In this document: one piece after another, positions 21,762-34,258 of the stretch
Layout of the letters: each line of letters opens with the position of its first letter
How positions within the stretch are numbered: the stretch's first letter is position 1
NCBI RefSeq assembly: GCF_020535545.1
Contig: NZ_CP084752.1
Location: 2,197,501-2,261,500, forward strand
Source: Roseateles sp. XES5
Lineage (GTDB): Bacteria; Pseudomonadota; Alphaproteobacteria; Rhizobiales; Rhizobiaceae
Direction: 5' to 3'
DNA: 64,000 nt
Position numbers and translations under genes: made by a program
Notes under the pieces: model-generated
Told to the model about the DNA's origin: nothing
Database searches by the model: none
The model's input: only the letters and a program-made list of their open reading frames with translations

Positions 21762-21781
21762 AATCTTTAAGTTTAAAGATT
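21762..21781. promoter_or_regulatory. 20-bp palindrome in the polysaccharide divergent promoter
   Basis: AATCTTTAA-GT-TTAAAGATT has perfect 9-bp arms and lies midway between the two divergent polysaccharide genes. A related half-site TTAAGATT occurs at 21731-21738. It looks like an operator; no candidate regulator gene is adjacent. Confidence 0.5.
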
Positions 21782-21815
21782 CAAATAATACACGCATTGC
21801 AAGAGTGATTTGGCC

Positions 21816-23384
21816 ATGCAGAACGGACCCGATATGCGCAAATATGCCACCTACCGTGCGGAAACCCCGGCGGATCAGGGCCTCGCGAACTATCTGCAGA
21901 TCGACCTCAAGCGACTCGCCTATTGGCTGCGCATAAAATACAGCTGGATCATCATGGTTGCAATCGTCGGTTCGCTGATCGGTGCGGGCTACAGCCTGCT
22001 TGCGACCCGGAGCTATACCGTGACAAGCGAGATTCTGGTCGATCCCGCCGGCCTGCAGGTGGTTGACGACGATCTTTATCGGCGCAGCGAGGATCGCGAT
22101 ACGCAGCTTCTCAACGTTGACAGCAAGCTCCAGACGCTGTTGTCGCGCAATGTGCTCATGCGCGTGGTCGAGAAACTCGAGCTCACCCGCGACCGGGAAT
22201 TCGTGCCGAAATCCTGGACCAGCCTCTTCAGCTTCAATTTCAGCTTCGGCCTCGGATCCGAGGTCGTGACGCCACCCGAGGTGATTGCGCTGGATGCGCT
22301 GGACCGGCGTGTTTCCGCCCGCCGCGACGAGCGCTCCTTCGTCATCATTCTGACCGTCTGGTCGGATGAGGCGGAAAAAAGCGTGCGCATTTCGAAGGCC
22401 TTGATCGACGAGTTTCGAACCGAGTTGAGCGTCGCCGATTCCGATGGGGCGGGGCGGGCGACCTCCTCGCTCGTCGGCCGGCTGGTGGAATTGAAAGCCA
22501 GCGTGACCGAGGCCGAAGAGGCCGTCGAAACCTTTCGCCGGCAGAATGGCCTGCGCGTCAGCCAGGGGGAATTGTCGAGCAGCCGCTCGATGTCGCAGGT
22601 CGATACGCAGTTGCGCACGGCGCGCGAGCGGTTGATCGCGGCCGAATCCCGCTACAGGCAATTGATGGCGGGCAGCAGCGATTCGGCCGTCATGCAGTCG
22701 ACGACGCTCGCCTCGCTGCGCACCGAGTTCGCCTCCGCCAAGCAGCAGGCCGAGCAATATGCCGTCGTCTACGGCACGCTGCATCCACGCTACAGGGGCG
22801 TGCAGCTCAACGTGAAGACGCTGGAGCGCGAAATCCAGAACGAGACGGCGCGCCTGACGCGCGCTGCTGAAAATGAATACGCCCAGGCGAAGACCGTCGT
22901 GGCCGAGCTTCAGAAGGAAGCCTCCTCCGTCTCGGGCGACGTGTTTTCAGAGAACGAGGCCGAGGTGAAGTTGCGGGAGCTGACACGCGAGGCGGCGGCG
23001 CGGAGCGCCATCTACGAAGCCTTTCTGGCGCGGGCACGTCTAACCGCGGAGCGCGAACAACTTGACACGACCAATATCCGCGTCATCTCCGCCCCCATTG
23101 TGCCGCGCACCCGCGGCTGGCCGCCGAGCGTGCCGCAGGCGTCGATGTTCGGCCTGCTCGCCGGTCTCGCGCTCGGCATTGTCGGCGTGCTTGCATATGG
23201 CATCGTGTCCGATATCCACCATGCGCCGGCGCCCGCCGTAACGCGCACGGTACAGGAGGAGCGGCCCCGCCCGTCGCGCCGACGTCATCTCCGCGATGAG
23301 ATGACGTCCTTGCTCAATGCCGAATTCGCCGATGACGAGGACTATCTCCCCATGCCGCGGCGCCGCAAGACAGATTACGTGTAA
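21816..23384 (+). CDS. Wzz/GumC-like chain-length determinant protein
   Basis: A 522-residue polysaccharide co-polymerase. A cytoplasmic N-terminus is followed by a first transmembrane segment (WIIMVAIVGSLIGAGYSLLA, about residues 47-66). Then comes a long periplasmic region rich in coiled coil (roughly 200-400) and a second segment (FGLLAGLALGIVGVLAYGIV) after the PRTRGWPPSVP proline-rich motif. The C-terminal tail is short, basic and without Walker motifs, so the tyrosine-kinase half of ExoP/Wzc is absent. It would set chain length for the polymer made with the divergent Wzy-like protein. ATG 21816 is used; an in-frame TTG lies two codons upstream. Confidence 0.8.
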   Translation: MQNGPDMRKYATYRAETPADQGLANYLQIDLKRLAYWLRIKYSWIIMVAIVGSLIGAGYSLLATRSYTVTSEILVDPAGLQVVDDDLYRRSEDRDTQLLNVDSKLQTLLSRNVLMRVVEKLELTRDREFVPKSWTSLFSFNFSFGLGSEVVTPPEVIALDALDRRVSARRDERSFVIILTVWSDEAEKSVRISKALIDEFRTELSVADSDGAGRATSSLVGRLVELKASVTEAEEAVETFRRQNGLRVSQGELSSSRSMSQVDTQLRTARERLIAAESRYRQLMAGSSDSAVMQSTTLASLRTEFASAKQQAEQYAVVYGTLHPRYRGVQLNVKTLEREIQNETARLTRAAENEYAQAKTVVAELQKEASSVSGDVFSENEAEVKLRELTREAAARSAIYEAFLARARLTAEREQLDTTNIRVISAPIVPRTRGWPPSVPQASMFGLLAGLALGIVGVLAYGIVSDIHHAPAPAVTRTVQEERPRPSRRRHLRDEMTSLLNAEFADDEDYLPMPRRRKTDYV

Positions 23385-23481
23385 CACCCGCCGCGCGCCG
23401 GAAAATCCTCCATACTCGCGAGGCAGGCAATCGCCGTGGATCACAAGGCTTGCAATCCGACAGGGGCCCCGGTGCAAATCC

Positions 23482-24570
23482 ATGTTTGACGTTGCCGTCG
23501 AGAACGCTTTCGATTTTCGCTCAAGGGAATATGCCGATCTTTTCAGGGCATCGGCTGCGACTGCATTTCAGCATCCGGTCTGGCTTGCCCATCTCTATGG
23601 AACCTTGACGGGTGATGCCGCCATCGCGCGCCTCGTTCTCGTCGTGCGCCGGCGGGCGGATGGAGGGCTCGCCATGGTCCTGCCGCTGCTGCGGCGGCGC
23701 TATGCGCTCCTGCAGGTCGTTGAGTTTGCCGATCTGCATGTCTGCGACTACGCTTCGCCCATTGCCGCACGCGCGGTCTTCTCGCAGATCGCAACGGATG
23801 AGGCCGCGGTCGTCGCCATCAACCGGCACCTGATGCCCTACGACCTCCTGCGTGTCAGCAAACTCAGCGGTTCCGCGCTGCCGATCGAACTGCTGTTCCC
23901 GGCCAAAAGGCGCAAGCGCATGGATCTCAACGCCTATGCGAGCGCGCTGGAGCCGGCCTTCGGACGCTGGCGAGACAAGCATCTCAGCAGGACCTCCCGC
24001 AAGAAGCTGCAGAAGAAAACGCGGCAGCTCCATCGCAAGGGAGAGGTGCGCTTCACCTGCGCGCAGTCGCCTGCCGACATTTGCATGACGTTCGATGCCC
24101 TGAAACGTTTCCGGGGGCAGCGTTTCAGGGCAAGGGGCGGCCCCGTCGATCTCGTTCAACTGCCATCCTACTTCGCCTTCTATTCGTCGGTCGCCGTCGA
24201 AGGGCGGGACGGGTTTGCGCGCACCTATACGTTATGGCTGGACGACGAGCCGATAGCCGGTGCGTTCGGTCTCTCGCATCGCGGTTCCTTCCTTGTCGTC
24301 CTCGTCGGCTTCGATGCGGCGCGCCATGGCCGGCAATCGGTGGGCAGCCTGATGTTCGAGCAGATCGCCCGGGATTGCATCGAGCGCGGCGAGCAATCCC
24401 TCGATTTCACCATCGGCGATGAGCCCTACAAGCGCATGTTCGGGGCGGAGCCGTCGCCGATGTGGTCGTTCTCCCAGGCCAGCAACACGCTGGGCCTTGC
24501 CGCAAAGCTCGCCGTGGAGACGCTTCCCGTCGTCAAATCGCTGGCGCGGCGCTTCTGGCCGCCACAGTGA
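23482..24570 (+). CDS. GNAT-fold acyltransferase, CelD/FemAB-like
   Basis: A 362-residue protein with the bipartite GNAT/FemAB fold of the 'CelD-like' family (PF13480). Visible landmarks are FQHPVWLAHLYG near the N-terminus, the basic helix RTSRKKLQKKTRQLHRKG in the middle, and the C-terminal block SLDFTIGDEPYKRMFGA, which is characteristic of this family. Members are often encoded with polysaccharide genes and are thought to acylate a glycan or its precursor. It follows the Wzz-like gene by 97 bp on the same strand, which supports a role in the same surface polymer. The acyl donor and acceptor are unknown. Confidence 0.72.
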   Translation: MFDVAVENAFDFRSREYADLFRASAATAFQHPVWLAHLYGTLTGDAAIARLVLVVRRRADGGLAMVLPLLRRRYALLQVVEFADLHVCDYASPIAARAVFSQIATDEAAVVAINRHLMPYDLLRVSKLSGSALPIELLFPAKRRKRMDLNAYASALEPAFGRWRDKHLSRTSRKKLQKKTRQLHRKGEVRFTCAQSPADICMTFDALKRFRGQRFRARGGPVDLVQLPSYFAFYSSVAVEGRDGFARTYTLWLDDEPIAGAFGLSHRGSFLVVLVGFDAARHGRQSVGSLMFEQIARDCIERGEQSLDFTIGDEPYKRMFGAEPSPMWSFSQASNTLGLAAKLAVETLPVVKSLARRFWPPQ

Positions 24571-24576
24571 GAGGGT

Positions 24577-24600
24577 GCCGGCCGCTTCGCTTCGGCCGGC
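24577..24600. terminator. bidirectional hairpin between two convergent genes
   Basis: GCCGGCCG (24577-24584) and CGGCCGGC (24593-24600) form a perfect 8-bp stem around CTTCGCTT. It sits in the 36-bp gap between the stop codons of the acyltransferase and mutase genes. No T-run follows in either direction, so it may stop RNA only partly. Confidence 0.5.
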
Positions 24601-24606
24601 CCGAGG

Positions 24607-26732
24607 TCACTGGTTGCGGATACGTCCTTCCACCAGATCGAGCACCGTATTGGCGGCATCGAGCACGTTGGTGCCGGGGCCGAAGACGGCGGCGACGCCG
24701 TTTTCGAGAAGGAACTCGTAGTCCTGCCGCGGAATGACGCCGCCGACGACGACCACGATATTCTCCGCCCCGCGCTCCCGCAGGGCCGCCACCAGCGCCG
24801 GAGCCAGCGTCTTGTGCCCGGCGGCCAGGGAGGACATGCCGACGACCTGCACCTTCTCCGCGACGGCAAGGTCCGCGGCCTCCTCGGGCGTCTGGAAGAG
24901 CGGGCCGACCCGCACCTCGAAGCCAAGATCGCCGAAGGCGGAGGCGATGACCTTGGCGCCGCGGTCATGGCCGTCCTGGCCGAGTTTCGCCACCATGATC
25001 TTCGGCCTGGTGTCGCGCGCCGCGATGCGGCCGGCAAGGGTCCGGTATTCCGGATCGTCGCCATAGGCGGGGCCGTAGATATCGCCCACCACTTCTGGCG
25101 TTGCGGCATGGTCGCCGAAGGCGCGGCGCATGGCGTCGGAAATCTCGCCTACCGTGGCACGGGCCCGTGCGGCCGCGACAGCCGCTTCGAGGAGATTGCC
25201 CTCACCGGTCCTGGCGACCGTTTCGAGCGCGCCGAGCGTTTCGGCGACCTCGGTTGCGCTGCGCCGGCGACGGATATCCTCCAGCTGCTTGATCTGCGCG
25301 GCACGGACCGCGCTGTTGTCGATTTCGAGAATGTCGATCGGCTGCTCGTCCTCGAGGCGATAGCGGTTGACGCCGACGATCACCTCGTCGCCGCGGTCGA
25401 CGGCGGCCTGCCGGCGCGTGGCAGCCTCTTCGATCAGGCGCTTCGGCAGGCCCTCGATGACGGCCTGGGTCATGCCGCCCATGGCATCGACCTCCTCGAT
25501 GATGGACCAGGCCTTGTCCGCCATGTCCTGCGTCAGCTTCTCCATCATGTAGCTGCCGGCCCAGGGGTCCACCACATTGGTGATATGGGTCTCTTCCTGG
25601 ATGATGAGCTGGGTGTTGCGCGCGATGCGGGCGCTGAACTCGGTGGGCAGGGCGATGGCCTCGTCCAGCGAGTTGGTGTGCAGGCTCTGGGTGCCGCCAA
25701 AGACCGCGGCCATGGCCTCGATGGTGGTGCGCACCACATTGTTGTAGGGGTCCTGCTCGGTGAGCGACCAGCCCGAGGTCTGGCTGTGGGTGCGCAGCAT
25801 CAGGCTCTTGGGGTTCTTGGCATTGAAGCCCTTCATGATCCGGCACCAGAGCAGGCGCGCGGCCCGCATCTTGGCGATCTCCAGATAGAAGTTCATGCCC
25901 ACGGCCCAGAAGAAGGAAAGCCGGCCGGCGAAGTCGTCCACGTCCATGCCCTTGGCGATGGCCGTCTTCACATACTCCTTGCCATCGGCCAGGGTGAAGG
26001 CCAGCTCCAGGGCCTGGTTGGCGCCCGCCTCCTGCATGTGATAGCCCGAGATCGAGATCGAGTTGAACTTCGGCATGTTCTTCGCCGTGTACTCGATGAT
26101 GTCGCCGATGATCTTCATCGAGGGCTCGGGCGGGTAGATATAGGTGTTGCGGACCATGAACTCCTTGAGGATGTCGTTCTGGATGGTCCCGCTGAGCTTG
26201 TCCTGCGACACGCCCTGCTCTTCCGCCGCCACCACATAGCCGGCCAGCACCGGCAGCACCGCGCCGTTCATGGTCATGGAGACCGAGACCTTGTCCAGCG
26301 GAATGCCGTCGAACAGGATCTTCATGTCCTCCACCGAGTCGATGGCCACGCCGGCCTTGCCCACATCGCCGGTCACGCGGGGATGGTCGCTGTCATAGCC
26401 GCGGTGGGTGGCCAGGTCGAAGGCCACCGACACGCCCTGCCCGCCCGCGGCCAGGGCCTTGCGGTAGAAGGCATTGCTCTCCTCGGCGGTGGAGAAGCCG
26501 GCGTACTGGCGGATGGTCCAGGGCCGCACCGCGTACATGGTGGCCTGGGGGCCGCGCAGAAAGGGCTCGAAGCCCGGCAGCGTACCGAGATGGCTGGCCT
26601 CCGCAAGGTCGTCCGCCGTATAGACGGGTTTGACGGCGATGCCTTCGGGCGTGTTCCAGGTCAGCGTTTCCGGGGCGGCGCGCAGCTCCTTTTCAGCGAG
26701 TGCTGCCCAGTCCTCAAACGTCTTGTCGGCCA

Positions 26733-26736
<4 letters not shown>
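24607..26736 (-). CDS. scpA: methylmalonyl-CoA mutase (mosaic gene)
   Basis: A 709-residue adenosylcobalamin enzyme that interconverts methylmalonyl-CoA and succinyl-CoA (bhbA in S. meliloti). The N-terminal barrel contains [11 protein letters not shown] and [16 protein letters not shown]. The C-terminal B12 domain shows D-x-H-x2-G as DGHDRGAK, plus [11 protein letters not shown]. Its ATG overlaps the pccA stop as ATGA. From about 25480 to 26570 the protein ([60 protein letters not shown]) and codons look betaproteobacterial, while both ends are rhizobial. Function should be unaffected because the active site is shared, but the gene's origin is in doubt. Confidence 0.93.
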
Positions 26737-28736
<2,000 letters not shown>

Positions 28737-28761
28737 CAGGTGTCTTCCAGTCCCGGTCACT

Positions 28762-29052
28762 TCAATCTTTGTATTTCTTCTCATAGGGCATCAGCAGGAT
28801 GGCCGAGGCGGTGGCCGCCCCGCCGAACAGCGCGGCGAAGGGCACGACGAGCAGAAGCACGGGCATGACGGGGTTTTCCGCCCGGGCGATGCGCGTGCCG
28901 ATGCCGCCGATGTCGAGCACGATGAGGAGGGCGGCGGTCGCAGAGCCGATCAGCCCGCCGACCAGCGCATGCAGCATCATGTAGCGCAGCATGCGCCAGT
29001 GATCCTTGCGTGCCTCCTCCGGCGTCAGCGCCGGCTTTTCGTGCCTCCCCAT
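28762..29052 (-). CDS. small two-helix membrane protein in the pcc operon
   Basis: A 96-residue protein with a charged N-terminus (MGRHEKPALTPEEARKDHWR), two hydrophobic stretches of about 20-25 residues (around 26-47 and 63-88) and a short basic tail ending EKKYKD. I do not recognise a named family. It lies between pccB and pccA, 9 bp after pccB and 25 bp before pccA, so it is co-transcribed with the propionate genes. A conserved position of such an ORF in rhizobial pcc operons is my recollection rather than something seen here. A membrane anchor or transport accessory role is possible but unproven. Confidence 0.7.
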   Translation of the reverse strand: MGRHEKPALTPEEARKDHWRMLRYMMLHALVGGLIGSATAALLIVLDIGGIGTRIARAENPVMPVLLLVVPFAALFGGAATASAILLMPYEKKYKD

Positions 29053-29061
29053 GCGCCTGCC

Positions 29062-30594
<1,533 letters not shown>

Positions 30595-30711
30595 GGTGTC
30601 CGTCCGTTGCTGGCCAGCCGGGCCGCTTTCGCGCCCGGACATCGATCCTGCTTAGTGCCGATAGGCATGGAAATGAACACTTGATCGGGTGGACATGCAA
30701 GCGTTACACTT

Positions 30712-30740
30712 TTTGCAAATTCAATTTGCAAAGTTGCAAA
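30712..30740. promoter_or_regulatory. PccR operator: two TTTGCAAA sites and one GTTGCAAA
   Basis: TTTGCAAA (30712-30719), TTTGCAAA (30725-30732) and GTTGCAAA (30733-30740) lie in a row and end one base before the pccR start codon. PccR/ScfR-type regulators are reported to bind TTTGCAAA-N4-TTTGCAAA; here the first spacing is 5. Binding would control the divergent pccB operon and pccR itself. Confidence 0.75.
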
Positions 30741-30741
30741 C

Positions 30742-32169
30742 ATGGCTGCGGGAAAACTCTATATCGGCCGGAGGGTGCGGGAGCTGCGCCAGGCGAACCG
30801 CGCGACGCAGGCGCAGTTCGCCGAGCGTCTCGGCATCTCCGTCTCTTATCTCAACCAGATCGAGAACAACCAGCGCCCGGTTTCGGCCGGCGTTCTCCTG
30901 GCGCTGGCGGAGAAATTCCGCATCGATCTTGCCGATCTCTCGGGCGGAGAGGGCGACCGGCTGGTCTCGGCCCTGTCGGAAACGCTGACGGATTCGCTCT
31001 TCGACGGCTATACGCCGAGCCTTCAGGAGCTGAAGCTCGTCACGCAGAACGCGCCGGGTTTCGCCCATGCGCTGATCGCGGCGCACCGGGCCTACCGGCA
31101 CAATTCCGAGCAGCTCGCCAGCATCAACGACACGCTCGGGCGCAGCCTCGCCGCCATCGAGACGACGCCTTACGAGGAAGTGCGCGACTTCTTCCATTTC
31201 GTCGACAACTATATCGGCGATCTCGATCTCCTCGCCGAACGGCTGGCGGGCGAGATCGGCATCGGCGAGGCCGATCCGGGGCCGTTGCTGACGGGCTATC
31301 TGGAACGGCAGTATGGGGTGCGGATCGTGCGTGCGGCGCATGGCGACGATCTCGTGCGCGCTTACGATCCCGAAGCGCGCCTCCTGACGCTGAATTCCTA
31401 TCTGCCGGCTCCGACCCGGCACTTCCAGATCGCGTTGCAGATCGCCCAGCTCCATGCCGAGCCCATCGTCGAGAGCGTTGCCGCCGGTGCCGGGTTTCGG
31501 ACAGCGGAGGCTTACGAAATCTGCCGTATCGGCCTGCACAACTATTTTGCCGGCGCGCTGCTCCTGCCCTATCGCCGGTTCATGGAGGCGGCGCGGGAGG
31601 TGCGGCACGACCTCGACCTGCTCGCCGCGCGCTTCGGCGCGAGCCTCGAGCAGGTCTGTCATCGCCTCTCGACCCTGCAGCGGCCGGGCCAGAAGGGCGT
31701 GCCCATCTTCTTCGCGCGCATCGACCGGGCGGGCAACATCACCAAGCGCCATAGCGCGACACGCCTGCAGTTCGCCCGTTTCGGTGCGGCCTGTCCGTTG
31801 TGGAACGCGCACCAGGCCTTCGAGAATCCGGGCCGGATTTCCCGCCAGCTCGCCGAGACGCCCGATGGCGTGCGTTATCTCTGTCTTTCGATGCAGGTCT
31901 CGCGCGGCGGGCGGGGCTTCCGCCAGCCGCAGCAGCACTATGCGCTGGCGCTCGGCTGCGAGGTCTCCCACGCGGAGAGCTTCGTCTATGCCGACGATCT
32001 CGATCTCGGCAATGCGGGAGCTTACGACCCGATCGGCATCTCCTGCCGCATCTGCGAGCGCACCCAATGCGCCAGCCGCGCCGTCCCTCCGCTGAAGGGC
32101 CGGCTGGTGGTGGAGCACAATATACGCCGCACGATACCCTATTCGATCCGGGCGCTCGGGGAGACGTGA
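30742..32169 (+). CDS. pccR: short-chain acyl-CoA-responsive regulator, PccR-type
   Basis: A 475-residue regulator with an N-terminal XRE-type helix-turn-helix (RRVRELRQANRATQAQFAER, then GISVSYLNQIENNQRPVS). A long middle region follows of the DUF955/ScfR type, with a C-terminal cysteine cluster C-x2-C-x4-C (SCRICERTQC). The family senses propionyl-CoA or a related acyl-CoA and activates the propionyl-CoA to succinyl-CoA genes, as in Rhodobacter PccR. That matches its divergence from pccB across 147 bp with the expected operator. The start ATG directly abuts the third operator repeat. Confidence 0.88.
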   Translation: MAAGKLYIGRRVRELRQANRATQAQFAERLGISVSYLNQIENNQRPVSAGVLLALAEKFRIDLADLSGGEGDRLVSALSETLTDSLFDGYTPSLQELKLVTQNAPGFAHALIAAHRAYRHNSEQLASINDTLGRSLAAIETTPYEEVRDFFHFVDNYIGDLDLLAERLAGEIGIGEADPGPLLTGYLERQYGVRIVRAAHGDDLVRAYDPEARLLTLNSYLPAPTRHFQIALQIAQLHAEPIVESVAAGAGFRTAEAYEICRIGLHNYFAGALLLPYRRFMEAAREVRHDLDLLAARFGASLEQVCHRLSTLQRPGQKGVPIFFARIDRAGNITKRHSATRLQFARFGAACPLWNAHQAFENPGRISRQLAETPDGVRYLCLSMQVSRGGRGFRQPQQHYALALGCEVSHAESFVYADDLDLGNAGAYDPIGISCRICERTQCASRAVPPLKGRLVVEHNIRRTIPYSIRALGET

Positions 32170-32173
32170 CCCG

Positions 32174-32818
32174 TCAGGGCAGCTTCGGGGTAAACATCTC
32201 GAAGCGGTCGCGGATCGTCGAGCAGGTATCGCCGCCAAGGCGGGCGATGGCGTCGATGACGTTCGGGTCGACATGCAGCGCGCTGTCCACGGCGCCGGGC
32301 TGGTAGTGGGCGAAAAGGATCTCGCCCATGATGATCTGACGCGACTTGCCGAGTTCCAGCGTGACATGGCGGCGGCACTCGAAGGCCGCCGGCGCCTCCT
32401 TGATCCACGGCGCGGCGATCTTTTCGCCGGGCATGGCGGTCAGGCCCGCCTGTTTCAATTCGTCGACGCCGCGCGGATATTTCGTGCCGCAGACATGCAT
32501 CGCCTCGGCAATGGCGTGCGAGACGATGTTGACGGTGAAGACCTCCGTCATGCGGATATTGTGGCCGGTGTCCTTGAAGGACATGTCGGGATTGTTCTCG
32601 ACGCCGATGGCGAGGATCGGCGGGTCGGCGGAAAGGCAGTTGAAGAAGCTGAACGGTGCCGCGTTGAAGCTGCCGTTTTCATCGACCGTCGTCACGAGCG
32701 CGATCGGCCGCGGGATGATCGTGCCGATCATCAGCTTGTAGCGTTCGCGTGCATCGAGCTTGGTGAAGTCGAAGGCGGTTCTTGCGCCCTGTTCGATCGT
32801 CGTGCTGCGGGTGTCCAT
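32174..32818 (-). CDS. flavin reductase-like FMN-binding protein
   Basis: A 214-residue protein of the flavin-reductase-like split-barrel family. Landmarks are the conserved RYKLMIGTIIPRPIALVTTV and AAPFSFFNCLSADPPILAIG in the N-terminal half, and CGTKYPRGVDELKQAGLT in the middle. Such proteins bind FMN and act as flavin reductases or diflavin-linked oxidoreductases. The stop lies 4 bp from the pccR stop, convergent. Upstream is a TTGTATGC...GCATACA palindrome shared with the amidohydrolase/ABC promoter at 35.6-35.8 kb, which suggests membership of that regulon rather than of the propionate genes. The start MDTRSTT follows GAGAGG; a longer frame lacks a ribosome site. Confidence 0.8.
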   Translation of the reverse strand: MDTRSTTIEQGARTAFDFTKLDARERYKLMIGTIIPRPIALVTTVDENGSFNAAPFSFFNCLSADPPILAIGVENNPDMSFKDTGHNIRMTEVFTVNIVSHAIAEAMHVCGTKYPRGVDELKQAGLTAMPGEKIAAPWIKEAPAAFECRRHVTLELGKSRQIIMGEILFAHYQPGAVDSALHVDPNVIDAIARLGGDTCSTIRDRFEMFTPKLP

Positions 32819-32881
32819 GGGTTCCTCTCCGGCTTTGCGTGCCCGGCCCGGATGTGTTCCGGGTCGGCATGCGCTTCTTAT

Positions 32882-32905
32882 TTTGTATGCGATAATTGCA
32901 TACAT
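32882..32905. promoter_or_regulatory. palindromic operator TTGTATGC-N7-GCATACA
   Basis: TGTATGC (32884-32890) and GCATACA (32898-32904) are perfect 7-bp arms around GATAATT. Each arm matches TTGTATGCAA or its reverse complement with one mismatch. The same 10-mer recurs twice in the promoter region 35648-35747. The motif type suits a GntR/FCD regulator, but none is encoded in this window's neighbourhood. Confidence 0.55.
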
Positions 32906-32950
32906 TAAGCACGCATTTCGATTCGGTAAAGAGGCGTCCCTGGCGTTCCG

Positions 32951-33055
32951 CTAGAGCATGTCAGGTTCATATTGAACCAGACATGCTCTAAATTCTTTTG
33001 TTTTCGTTTGTCTGTTCGGGAAAACCGGTTCCCACTTTTCCCTGACAAACTCTAG
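32951..33055 (-). repeat. RIME-type intergenic repeat, full copy
   Basis: Read on the minus strand this is the same element as 18942-19027: CTAGAGTTTGTCAGGGAAAA, a GGGAACCGGTTTTCCC palindrome, then GACAAACGAAAACAAAAGAA. It ends with a longer hairpin, AGAGCATGTC...GACATGCTCT, enclosing GGTTCAATATGAACC. Two nested palindromes of this kind characterise RIME elements of Rhizobiaceae. It overlaps the stop codon of the adjacent amidohydrolase gene. Confidence 0.85.
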
Positions 33056-34248
33056 GCGATGGACGGCAGGTCCTCCGCAAGGGCGCCGTCGCGCACCAGC
33101 ACGCGGCCGCGACGGATGACGGTGCGCTTTGACGGCGTCAGGGCGACGGCTTCCGCAAGGGCGCGCGCCGGCACCAGCACGAGATCGCCGACATTCCCCT
33201 CGTCAAAGCCGTAGCCTTCAAGGCCCATGGCTTCCGCGCCACCGAAGGTGCAGATGCGGGTGGTCTCGGCAAGGTCGGCGTCGTTGGTCATTCCGTTGCG
33301 CTGCGCGAGGTATTTCGCCCGCTCCAGCATGTCGCCATTGCCCCAGGGTTCCCAGGTGTTCTGGATGCCGTCCGAGCCGGAAGCGACCGTCAGGCCGCAT
33401 TGCCGCATCAGGCGGAGGGGAAGGGCAGGCATTGCCGGGCTTCCGACCGTCAACACCGCGATGCGCTCGGCCGTGAGCGTCTCGATCAGTCCCTGTTGCC
33501 GTGCGGCATCCAGCATGCCCAGGCAATAGGCGTGGCTCACCATCACGCGGCCCTGCATCGAGAGCGTGCGGGTGCGCTCGATGATGAGCTCGAGGCAAAA
33601 GGCGCCGAGCTCGCCGAGCTCGTGCAGATGGATGTCGATCGGTTTTGAATGGCGGTCGGCAAGGGCGAAGATCGCGTCGATATGGCGGACGGGATCACGG
33701 TCGATGGTGGCGGGATCGATGCCGCCGACAATGTCGGCGCCGGCCCGCATCGCCGCGTCCATCAAGTCCAGGGTGCCCTCGCGCGGCAGCATGCCGCTTT
33801 GCGGAAAGGCAACGATCTGCACGTCCACGAGATCGCGCAACGCCTCGCGGGTTTCGAGTACACCCTCGATATTGGCGATGCCGATTTCCGTGTCCACGTC
33901 GACATGGCTGCGGATGGCGAGCACGCCGAAGGGCAGCGTCTGCAGGATCTGGCGCGCGGACTGGCGGCGCGCGTCGATGCCGAGCTCGCGCTTGGCCTGA
34001 CGGTCGGCAAGGATGCGGTGGTTGCGGGTCGGACCGACGCGGTTTTCGTACCAGTCCATGCCGATCAAGGTCTTGTCGAGATGGGTATGCGCCTCGACGA
34101 GACCGGGCAGGGCGATGTATCCTGTAGCGTCGATCTCTTCCTTTGGCAGGGCGCCGTCTCGCGTGTCGAAGCGGCCGTTGCGGATGACGAGGTCCACCGG
34201 GTCGCCGCCCATGGGACGGGCGTTGCGGATAAGAAGGTCTGCGGTCAT
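33052..34248 (-). CDS. cytosine deaminase-like amidohydrolase
   Basis: A 398-residue metal-dependent amidohydrolase. The N-terminal metal motif is LPGLVEAHTHLDKTL (H-x-H), followed by DIHLHE, VSHAYCLG and the catalytic aspartate in GSDGIQNTWEPWGNGDML. HTHLDK and the WEPWG-type segment are features of the CodA/AtzC group of deaminases. Members act on cytosine, isocytosine, 5-methylcytosine, triazines and similar rings, so the ring substrate here is open. Its TAG stop is contributed by the RIME repeat downstream. It lies 10 bp after the next amidohydrolase gene, forming a two-gene operon. Confidence 0.8.
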   Translation of the reverse strand: MTADLLIRNARPMGGDPVDLVIRNGRFDTRDGALPKEEIDATGYIALPGLVEAHTHLDKTLIGMDWYENRVGPTRNHRILADRQAKRELGIDARRQSARQILQTLPFGVLAIRSHVDVDTEIGIANIEGVLETREALRDLVDVQIVAFPQSGMLPREGTLDLMDAAMRAGADIVGGIDPATIDRDPVRHIDAIFALADRHSKPIDIHLHELGELGAFCLELIIERTRTLSMQGRVMVSHAYCLGMLDAARQQGLIETLTAERIAVLTVGSPAMPALPLRLMRQCGLTVASGSDGIQNTWEPWGNGDMLERAKYLAQRNGMTNDADLAETTRICTFGGAEAMGLEGYGFDEGNVGDLVLVPARALAEAVALTPSKRTVIRRGRVLVRDGALAEDLPSIA

Positions 34249-34258
34249 TTTCGTCTCC

